This document shows, one piece after another, positions 1-5,346 of a stretch of 9,548 nt of DNA. Position 1 is the first letter of the stretch. Every line of letters starts with the position of its first letter. A program made the position numbers and the translations under genes. Source of the stretch: Tatlockia sp. (GTDB lineage: Bacteria > Cyanobacteriota > Cyanobacteriia > Cyanobacteriales > Chroococcidiopsidaceae); assembly GCA_013698215.1 (NCBI GenBank), contig JACCVJ010000094.1:1-9548 (forward strand), written 5' to 3'. Under the pieces are notes generated by a model, which was not told the DNA's origin, made no database searches, and worked only from the letters and a program-made list of their open reading frames with translations.

Positions 1-2
1 TG

Positions 3-896
3 CTAATTTAAAAACTCCGAGGCGACAATCATTGAGCCAATTCCGCTATCGGTAAAAATCTCTAGCAGCAAGGCGTGAGGGATGCGTCCATCAATAATGT
101 GGGCGGCTTTTACTCCTTGAGCCAAACTTCGCACGCAACAATTTACTTTTGGTATCATCCCCCCACTGACAACCCCCTGAGCGATTAGTTCGCGGGCTTG
201 TTGGATATCTAACTTATAAAGCAAAGTTGAGGGATCTTTATAGTCTTCTAAAATTCCGGCGGTATCGGTGAGCAAAATTAACTTCTCTGCTCCCAAAGCG
301 GCGGCGATTTCTCCGGCTACCGTATCGGCGTTAATGTTGTAAGCTTGACCATTTTCGTCCGCCGCTACGCTAGAAACGACAGGAATATAGCCATCTTTAA
401 GCAAAGATTCTAAAATCCGCACGTCCATAGTGCTAACTTCCCCCACAAATCCAATCCCTTCACGACCTTCGGGGCGAGCTTTGATTAAATTGCCATCTTT
501 GCCGCACAAACCTACCGCCGAGCCTCCAGCTTGGTTGATTAAAGAAACAATTTCTTTATTAACTCGACCAACTAAAACCATTTCTACTACATCCATTGTG
601 GGCGCGTCGGTCACTCGCAGCCCATTGTTAAATTGGGGTTCAATTCCCAGCTTGTCTAGCCAACTATTGATTTCTGGCCCGCCGCCATGAACTATTACCG
701 GGCGCAATCCTACACAAGCTAAAAATACTACGTCTCTAACTACTCGGTCTTTGAGAGCGCTGTCTTTCATTGCTGCGCCGCCATACTTGACGACGACAAT
801 TCGCCCAGAAAATTGTTGAATGTAAGGTAAAGCTTCACTCAGCACTCGGACGCGAGTGGCTTCAACTTCCCCAATGTATTCGCGATCGTTGTCCAT
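3..896 (-). CDS. argB: N-acetylglutamate kinase (acetylglutamate kinase), arginine biosynthesis
   Basis: Phosphorylates N-acetyl-L-glutamate with ATP, the second and normally controlled step of arginine synthesis, in the cytoplasm. The 297-residue product has the amino acid kinase fold signatures in order: KYGG at residues 37-40, HGGGPEIN at 70-77 (substrate and phosphate binding), GLRVTD at 92-97, NINADT at 187-192, and GGMIPK at 245-250 with the catalytic-type lysine K250. Length is normal for the family. The N-terminal extension before the first beta strand (residues 1-30) is of the kind linked in arginine-inhibited kinases to hexamer formation and arginine feedback. In cyanobacteria the enzyme is also a target of the nitrogen-signalling protein PII; that is family knowledge, not visible here. 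aroK lies 96 bases upstream on the same strand, so co-transcription is possible, but no shared function is implied. The stop codon TAG lies at the very edge of the window. Confidence 0.97.
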   Translation of the reverse strand: MDNDREYIGEVEATRVRVLSEALPYIQQFSGRIVVVKYGGAAMKDSALKDRVVRDVVFLACVGLRPVIVHGGGPEINSWLDKLGIEPQFNNGLRVTDAPTMDVVEMVLVGRVNKEIVSLINQAGGSAVGLCGKDGNLIKARPEGREGIGFVGEVSTMDVRILESLLKDGYIPVVSSVAADENGQAYNINADTVAGEIAAALGAEKLILLTDTAGILEDYKDPSTLLYKLDIQQARELIAQGVVSGGMIPKVNCCVRSLAQGVKAAHIIDGRIPHALLLEIFTDSGIGSMIVASEFLN

Positions 897-992
897 AATC
901 TGCTTTAAAGTATCCCATGCAGTTTAATGGAGGATGCGATCGCACTTCAATGTCACAAGTTACAGTTTTCTCTGCTCTCTAATGCTATGAAT

Positions 993-1571
993 TTACAACT
1001 TTGCCACGTTAGGCGGTAATAAATCTAATTTTAGGACGCTGGGAATAAGCTCTATTACTCTATTGGCTATCTCGGTAGCGGTTTGGGCTTCGCTGACACG
1101 GATGTGTAAATCGGCTTGCTCATACAGTTTTTGGCGTTGCTGAAAAATCCTTTGCAGTGTCTCTAAAAGATCCGTTGTTTGTAATAAAGGTCTAGTATCA
1201 TCTGCTTTTAAACGCTCGTAAAGTACCTGTATCGGCACATCTATCCAGACAATTAAGCCGTAATGCAGATAACTCCAGTTTTTTTGCCTAGTAACAATTC
1301 CGCCGCCCGTGGCGATCGCTAAATTTGTATACGCGCATACTTGGGCTAAAACTTTAGTCTCTATTTGCCTAAATTCTGTTTCTCCTACTTCAGCAAATAA
1401 TTGATTAATTGATCGCTTAGTCCCTTGCTCAATTACCGCATCGGTGTCTAAAAATCTGTAGCCTAACTCGGTAGCAATTAAACTCCCTATCGTCGTTTTT
1501 CCCGAACCCATCATGCCAACTAGGTATAAATTTACTCCCTTCAATAGATTATTTTTTGTAGGTGTTTGCAT
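993..1571 (-). CDS. aroK: Shikimate kinase
   Basis: Transfers phosphate from ATP to the 3-hydroxyl of shikimate, the fifth step of the chorismate pathway that feeds aromatic amino acids, folates and quinones; cytoplasmic. The 192-residue protein shows the full set of shikimate kinase motifs: the P-loop GMMGSGKT at residues 19-26, DTD at 42-44 (shikimate and Mg binding), the EFRQIE arginine at R68, the GGG shikimate-binding turn at 89-91, and the lid segment DDTRPLL with R127. Length is slightly above the usual ~170-180 because of a short N-terminal lead and a hydrophobic, proline-containing C-terminal tail. The ATG at 1569-1571 is chosen because it places a normal distance before the first beta strand (NLYLVGMMG). 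A HIP1 site lies inside the gene. argB follows 96 bases downstream on the same strand. Confidence 0.96.
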   Translation of the reverse strand: MQTPTKNNLLKGVNLYLVGMMGSGKTTIGSLIATELGYRFLDTDAVIEQGTKRSINQLFAEVGETEFRQIETKVLAQVCAYTNLAIATGGGIVTRQKNWSYLHYGLIVWIDVPIQVLYERLKADDTRPLLQTTDLLETLQRIFQQRQKLYEQADLHIRVSEAQTATEIANRVIELIPSVLKLDLLPPNVAKL

Positions 1572-1880
1572 ATTCTCAATTAGTAGGTGCTTAAATTGTT
1601 GGCTCAGTTAAAAGCTTGCGTCACAAAAATATTAGCAATTGAGCGCTAGTTTTTACAGTTCATATCGGAATCTTTGCCTTTATGCTATTTTTATATAAAC
1701 TTTACAGAAACTTTATTAACCCTTCTAACGTCATTCAAAAAGATGCCAAACCTAGTTTAAGTATTTGACCATCCCCCAAGAGCGAGTGCTACTAGCCTTA
1801 ACTCTTACAGGAGTTGAAGCTTAATAGATTTGTAGCCCAAAAAATCCCTAGAGTTAAATGTGTTTGCTGAGGTTTAAGAT
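1572..1880. other. Divergent intergenic region between aroK and ORF84
   Basis: This 309-base A+T-rich stretch separates two genes that point away from each other, so it must carry both promoters. On the plus strand a TTGCCT at 1674-1679 is followed by TATAAA at 1694-1699, but the 14-base spacing is too short for a confident call. A second A+T-rich patch with TTTACA around 1703 has no good partner. GAGG at 1869-1872 stands eight bases before the ATG at 1881 and is a good ribosome binding site for that gene. I see no RNA gene, repeat or small ORF with support here. Confidence 0.5.
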
Positions 1881-2135
1881 ATGGCTTCGATTAGTGACCT
1901 AGTACAAAAAATTTTATTGGCTGGTTATCTAACAATTGAAGCAGAAGAACAACTGCGAAAATTGTTGACTACCCAGTACAATGACGAAGACTTAAATGCT
2001 TTTGTGACCTTACAAGAAGCCGCAATGACGGGTCAAGTTAGGCAAGAGTCCCGCGAACGCCTGCAAAGAAGTAGTACGGGAAAAAGGTTTGCGCCTAATT
2101 CACCCTGTTGTTATGCGAGTACAGAACAGCGTTAA
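1881..2135 (+). CDS. Small hypothetical protein (ORF84), C-terminus probably frameshifted
   Basis: An 84-residue acidic, mostly helical small protein that I cannot assign to a function. Residues 1-59 (starting MASISDLVQKILLAGYLT) look like a well-formed amphipathic protein and resemble short conserved hypothetical proteins I associate with cyanobacteria, with a two-helix pattern and the segment DLNAFVTLQEAAMTGQVRQ. The ATG is supported by GAGG eight bases upstream. The last 25 residues change character: they are rich in Arg, Ser and Cys and use AGA/AGG codons. If the reading frame shifts by +1 near 2056-2061, the text continues with a more ordinary composition (ACKEVVREKGLRLIHPVV, then about 24 more residues) to a TAG at 2182-2184, about 30 bases before the terminator. 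Either the gene carries a one-base indel or sequencing error, or the family simply ends in this frame. No signal peptide or membrane span. It is a single-gene transcription unit convergent with the sigma factor gene. Confidence 0.7.
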   Translation: MASISDLVQKILLAGYLTIEAEEQLRKLLTTQYNDEDLNAFVTLQEAAMTGQVRQESRERLQRSSTGKRFAPNSPCCYASTEQR

Positions 2136-2214
2136 AGACAATGTACCCAGTAATAATACGGTACATTGGCAAAAATATTTATAGATAATAATTATTAGTA
2201 ATTTTTTATCAGTG

Positions 2215-2244
2215 AAAGCACGAGAGCAATTCTCGTGCTTTTTT
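2215..2244 (+). terminator. Strong intrinsic terminator after ORF84
   Basis: Perfect 11-base-pair stem: AAAGCACGAGA at 2215-2225 and TCTCGTGCTTT at 2231-2241, with a 5-base loop (GCAAT), running directly into the T run at 2239-2244. On the plus strand this is a textbook Rho-independent terminator. On the minus strand the stem is followed only by TTT and then mixed sequence, so it would serve the convergent sigma factor gene weakly at best; that gene also ends just before reaching it (stop at 2249-2251). Confidence 0.9.
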
Positions 2245-2248
2245 CAAT

Positions 2249-3496
2249 TTAGCTGAGGGAGTCGAAATAATCACGGACGCGGTTGCGCCGCTTGGGTTGA
2301 CGCAATTTTTGTAGGGCTTTTGATTCAATTTGTCGCACTCGTTCGCGCGAAAGGTCTAAAGCTCGTCCGATTTCAGCGAGGGAGTAAGCATGACCATCCC
2401 CTAAGCCAAAACGCATCAAAATTACATCCCGTTCGCGATCGCTAAGATCGGTTAATAGATAGTGTAAGTCACGCTGCAAAGATTCGCGCATTAGCACGTC
2501 TTCCGGCGATATGGTATCAGTTTCGAGTAAGTCGCCAAGTTCTGTATCTTTGTCCTTACCTACTTTAGTTTCTAAAGACACCGAGCGCGGGACTCGCAAC
2601 AAAACGTCCCGCAACTGCTTGGGAGTCATTTCTACTTCCTTAGCGATTTCTTCAATAGTAGGAGTATGTCCTTGCTCTTGGGCAATTTTGCGTTGGGCTT
2701 TTTTAATTTTGTTGAGCTTTTCGGTAATATGGACAGGTAAGCGGATAGTGCGGCTTTGAGTTGCGATCGCTCGAGTTATTCCTTGTCGAATCCACCAGTA
2801 AGCGTAAGTGCTAAAACGGTAGCCTTTAGTAGGATCGAACTTCTCAACGGCTCTTTCTAAACCGAGAGTTCCTTCTTGCACCAAATCTAAAAGCTCTAAG
2901 CCGCGATTTTGGTATTTTTTGGCTACAGACACAACCAAGCGGAGATTGGCTTGGATCATGTGTTCTTTGGCGCGAACACCTTGGGTTTGAACCTGCTCTA
3001 ATTCTTCTACTGTCAAACCAGCAATTTCCGCCCAGCGTCTTTTACCTCCAAAGAGCATGGGCTTGAGTGCGGTTACTTCGATCTGGGCATTTTTAGCCCA
3101 GCGCTCTAAAGAAGGGCGGTGTCCGAGTTCGCACGTCAAACGCTCTTGAACTTCAATTAAGCGTGTGAAAGGTACAAGGATTTCATCGCCGCTTTGGGCT
3201 GCTTGTGAGCAAAGAAACCGCATTTTTAAGTAACGTTGAACTTTTTGAGCTTCCGCAACTTCTTCATCTCTAGCTAATAAATCTACCTTACCAATTTCTT
3301 GCAAATATAGACGTACTAAGTCTGTAGAGCGACGATTGGCGTTTTGCTGGGGGTGGGCGGTTGGCTCAATAGATATATCCCCAAGAAGTTCATTTACCAG
3401 GGGTTCGGCTTCGAGGAGGCTGTCATCAGGGACAAATTCTAAGGGTGAATGGCGATCGCCTTTGGTAGTGTCTGCGTAAAAAGATGTTACTGGCAT
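2249..3496 (-). CDS. sigC: Group 2 RNA polymerase sigma-70 factor, SigC-like
   Basis: Primary-like sigma factor that directs RNA polymerase to promoters. The 415-residue protein has region 1.2 at residues 57-72 (DLVRLYLQEIGKV), an intervening segment of about 110 residues, region 2 at 183-250 with NLRLVVSVAKKYQNRGLELLDLVQEG and the -10 recognition stretch YAYWWIRQGITRAI, region 3 at about 255-335 (KLNKIKKAQRK, VPRSVSLETKVG), and region 4 at about 345-402 with the -35 recognition helix SLAEIGRALDLSRERVRQIE. It lacks the long acidic region 1.1 of SigA/RpoD. The GDEILVPFTRLIEVQERL...GHRPSLERWA insert and the MPVTSFYAD start resemble cyanobacterial SigC, a group 2 factor linked to stationary phase and carbon/nitrogen balance; this subgroup call is from memory and could be another group 2 paralogue. 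It stands alone, with no partner anti-sigma gene nearby. The ribosome binding site is weak. A HIP1 site overlaps codons near the N-terminus. Confidence 0.93.
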   Translation of the reverse strand: MPVTSFYADTTKGDRHSPLEFVPDDSLLEAEPLVNELLGDISIEPTAHPQQNANRRSTDLVRLYLQEIGKVDLLARDEEVAEAQKVQRYLKMRFLCSQAAQSGDEILVPFTRLIEVQERLTCELGHRPSLERWAKNAQIEVTALKPMLFGGKRRWAEIAGLTVEELEQVQTQGVRAKEHMIQANLRLVVSVAKKYQNRGLELLDLVQEGTLGLERAVEKFDPTKGYRFSTYAYWWIRQGITRAIATQSRTIRLPVHITEKLNKIKKAQRKIAQEQGHTPTIEEIAKEVEMTPKQLRDVLLRVPRSVSLETKVGKDKDTELGDLLETDTISPEDVLMRESLQRDLHYLLTDLSDRERDVILMRFGLGDGHAYSLAEIGRALDLSRERVRQIESKALQKLRQPKRRNRVRDYFDSLS

Positions 3497-4512
3497 AGGA
3501 TAGTCTCAATGGCGTGACAATAGACTGAATCAGTGGTGCTTGTTGTTGCTATTGTTCCCGTCATTTAGCAAGAACTAACACCGAGGGCGAAAATTTATTT
3601 GCTGAATTTTAACTAAGAAGCAAATTTGCATAGCAATCGCTCTCTGCAAGCAACTTAGGTTTTGCTCCGTTAACATCTACAGCACGACAGCTAGATATTC
3701 CTGAATCATCAGCGCCATTAATTTGATTTACCCTATTGGCTAGTCGTCCGAAAAGTTCTGTAAAGGCATCACCCTAAATACTGTACCTACGCCGATTTCA
3801 CTTTTCACACAAATTTGATCTCCCTATACTTCGACACATTTTTTAACAATGGCAAGTCTCAAACCTATACCGGGGCTTTTATCGGCATTTTCTGCCCGAT
3901 GAAACTGCTAAAGTACCTTTTTAACAATAGTTTGGCAAAATTTAGGCGAGATAGAGGTTTATTGCCCTTGGTTACTAATTAATAGATGCTTTAGCCAAGT
4001 TGTAAAAGCTCAGAAATAAAATGTTTTACTGAGAAATAGCTGGTTTTAATGGTTAAAAATCTTGCAAATAGCTATTCTCACCTTGCCTTCAAAACCTACT
4101 TAGAACAAATTAAGTAATGTTTTGCTAGTTGATGTTAAGAATTAATTTGATTAATAACTTATATTTATTTTTGTGATAGAAGGCGTAAAATACTCAATGC
4201 TGTATAACTTTGGCGATCGCCAGCTAATAAGTTAGCCCGTATAGATTTTTATGTGTGGTAATTATTGCAGCATGGTTTTAAGTTTGTGATCAATTTTCAG
4301 CAAAATGACAATTTTATTAAAAACTATGATATGCAAAATTTAAAAAAACTGCTGTGCGATCAAACGCTCTAGTTGAGGTACTTTATCCAAGTAATTTAAA
4401 GTTGAGAATTGTTTAGTTAAAACAACTATTTTACTTGCTTACACCTGCAAGAACTTTTAAGCTATGTGTAGGGAGATCAAATATTTTTGTAATTCTGATT
4501 CAAATTGTAAAC
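3497..4512. other. Long region without an intact gene, A+T-rich, holding a pseudogene relic
   Basis: About 1 kb between the divergent sigma factor and cytM genes. The part at 3740-3958 is a decayed histidine kinase fragment (separate entry). Just downstream of it on the minus strand, 3609-3773 is open for 55 codons in another frame but has no start codon, and I do not recognise the product. From about 4020 to 4512 the sequence is A+T-rich with stops in all frames and only trivially short ORFs; a HIP1 site lies at 4213-4220. Promoters for the sigma gene (near 3500-3600) and for cytM (near 4370-4500) must be here, but I see no convincing -35/-10 pair. A weak 6-base-pair dyad TTGTTT...AAACAA lies near 4409-4425. 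Confidence 0.6.
3740..3958 (-). pseudogene. Relic of a sensor histidine kinase ATPase domain
   Basis: Reading the minus strand, 73 codons in one frame give the C-terminal half of a two-component histidine kinase catalytic domain: SPKFCQTIVKKVL, stop, QFHRAENADKSPGIGLRLAI then VKKCVEV, stop, GDQICVKSEIGVGTVFRVMP. The G2-box (GTGLGLAI in intact kinases) is recognisable as GIGLRLAI with a Gly-to-Arg change, and the final strands (VKSEIGVGTVF) match the usual VESEVGVGTTF. Two in-frame TAG codons (3908-3910 and 3824-3826) break it, a third stop lies at 3959-3961, and the H-box, N-box and G1-box are absent. It can therefore be neither a full-length protein nor an active kinase. An intact ancestor would have extended several hundred codons toward higher coordinates, where only noise remains. 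I infer an old gene death with most of the sequence lost. Confidence 0.8.
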
Positions 4513-4887
4513 TTGGACAAACAGCTTTCCAAACCTGACGCAATTATTCAGCAGCTAATTTTGTTAGCTATGGCGGTGCTGTTGACGCTGTTGCTATGGG
4601 TGTTTGGTACTCATAGAATTCAAGTATCCGATCCATATATCAAGGGCGTTCTAGCACTTCAGGGGGATACGAAGCGAGGTCAGGCAATTTTTCAGATGAA
4701 TTGTGCAGGCTGTCATGGTTGGCAAGGAGATGGCAGCATCGGGCCAAGCTTGCAGCGAGTTTCTAAGCACAAATCTCGTTATGGTTTGATTCATCAAGTC
4801 GTAAGTGGCGAAACTCCACCAATGCCTCAATTTCAGCCGAATACCAAAGAAATGGCTGATTTGCTCCGTTACTTAGAAACTTTGTAG
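4513..4887 (+). CDS. cytM: Cytochrome cM, membrane-anchored c-type cytochrome
   Basis: Small c-type cytochrome found widely in cyanobacteria; its precise role is debated, with proposals including an alternative carrier toward respiratory oxidases and modulation of photosynthesis under stress or mixotrophy. From the TTG start the product has 124 residues: a short N-terminus (LDKQLSKPD), one hydrophobic helix at about residues 11-31 serving as an uncleaved anchor, then a lumenal or periplasmic haem domain with CAGCH (C64, C67, H68) and the probable axial ligand M94 in TPPMPQF, ending ADLLRYLETL. The open frame extends further upstream, to a TTG at 4435, but residues before 4513 do not look like the family, which begins close to this point; there is no ATG or GTG in the frame before the anchor. 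No clear Shine-Dalgarno precedes 4513, so the start is the least certain part. petN follows on the same strand 121 bases later. Confidence 0.9.
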   Translation: MDKQLSKPDAIIQQLILLAMAVLLTLLLWVFGTHRIQVSDPYIKGVLALQGDTKRGQAIFQMNCAGCHGWQGDGSIGPSLQRVSKHKSRYGLIHQVVSGETPPMPQFQPNTKEMADLLRYLETL

Positions 4888-5008
4888 GACAATGGTTTTT
4901 TAAGCATTTGGACTTCTACGGATCGCCCCCGTGCCGCCAATCGGTACTCCGTTGGAAGTATTATAAAGTTCAGAGTTGTTTTGTAATTTTAGTTTCGAGC
5001 CTACTGGT
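4888..5008 (+). other. cytM-petN spacer
   Basis: This 121-base gap separates two same-strand electron-transport genes. It contains TATTATAAA at about 4959-4967, which could be a -10 element for petN, but no matching -35 lies at the right distance. No terminator hairpin is seen after cytM, so read-through from cytM into petN is possible. petN has no obvious Shine-Dalgarno. Confidence 0.35.
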
Positions 5009-5098
5009 ATGGAAATTTTGACACTGGGTTGGGTTTCATTATTAGTTTTGTTTACATGGTCGATTGCTATGGTTGTTTGGGGTCGTAATGGATTGTAA
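5009..5098 (+). CDS. petN: Cytochrome b6f complex subunit VIII, PetN
   Basis: A 29-residue single-span subunit of the cytochrome b6f complex in the thylakoid membrane, needed for stability of the dimeric complex that passes electrons from plastoquinol to plastocyanin or cytochrome c6. The product begins MEILTLGWVSLLVLFTWS and ends VVWGRNGL. The sequence matches the PetN/Ycf6 family almost residue for residue as I know it, with the membrane helix at about residues 4-24 and the conserved GRNGL tail. The gene is easily missed because of its size. ATG start at 5009 and TAA at 5096-5098. It is followed five bases later by ORF55, which it very likely shares a transcript with. Confidence 0.95.
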   Translation: MEILTLGWVSLLVLFTWSIAMVVWGRNGL

Positions 5099-5103
5099 GT
5101 AAA

Positions 5104-5271
5104 GTGGAAGAAACGACTATTTTACCGATCTTGGCTGTATCAGCTTTTGGTTTGCTGGTAGTTGTGAGCGGGGGAATTATTTATTTAACCGTCGCCTCCT
5201 GGCGCGATCGCCGTCGCCAAGAAACCGAAATTCGTGCCAATAGACGCAGTGTCCGCCCCAATAAAAAGTAG
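5104..5271 (+). CDS. Single-span membrane microprotein (ORF55) downstream of petN
   Basis: A 55-residue protein beginning at GTG (5104-5106), five bases after the petN stop; an in-frame stop at 5086-5088 excludes any earlier start. The N-terminus is short and acidic (MEETTILP), residues about 6-30 form one hydrophobic helix (ILAVSAFGLLVVVSGGIIYL), and the tail is strongly basic (WRDRRRQETEIRANRR, then SVRPNKK). By the positive-inside rule the C-terminus should face the cytoplasm. I do not recognise a named family, although it reads as a genuine conserved-type small membrane protein rather than noise: hydrophobicity, charge pattern and tight coupling to petN all agree. The position suggests a role at the thylakoid or in cytochrome b6f or photosystem assembly, but this is inference from context only. 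A HIP1 site falls in the codons for the basic tail. Converges on glgB. Confidence 0.8.
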   Translation: MEETTILPILAVSAFGLLVVVSGGIIYLTVASWRDRRRQETEIRANRRSVRPNKK

Positions 5272-5291
5272 GAAAGCTAAATACTACCTAC

Positions 5292-5327
5292 AAAAAATTA
5301 TGGTACAGGCGATCGCCCGTACCATAA
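5292..5327 (-). terminator. Intrinsic terminator of glgB, hairpin built on a HIP1 site
   Basis: Near-perfect 30-base palindrome at 5298-5327: outer arms TTATGGTAC and GTACCATAA (9 bp), one A/C mismatch, and the inner palindrome GGCGATCGCC containing HIP1. On the minus strand it is followed at once by six T residues (complement of AAAAAA at 5292-5297), so it has the form of a Rho-independent terminator for glgB, whose stop lies 20 bases before it. On the plus strand no T run follows, so it would not terminate petN-ORF55 in the classical way. Confidence 0.8.
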
Positions 5328-5346
5328 AAAGTAACTATTGTCAAAC

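Noticed and set aside
1674..1699. TTGCCT and TATAAA as a promoter for ORF84
   Set aside because: The spacing of 14 bases is too short for a normal sigma-70 promoter.
4049..4117. A 22-codon ORF beginning MVKNLANSYSHLAFKTYLEQ
   Set aside because: No ribosome binding site, no family resemblance and ORFs of this size are expected by chance.
4409..4425. Dyad TTGTTT-AGTTA-AAACAA upstream of cytM as an operator or terminator
   Set aside because: Only six A+T base pairs, in an A+T-rich region; not distinguishable from background.
3813..4483. TAGGGAGATCAAAT found inverted in the kinase relic and before cytM
   Set aside because: A 14-base match is expected by chance about once in a few windows of this size, and the flanks do not extend it convincingly.
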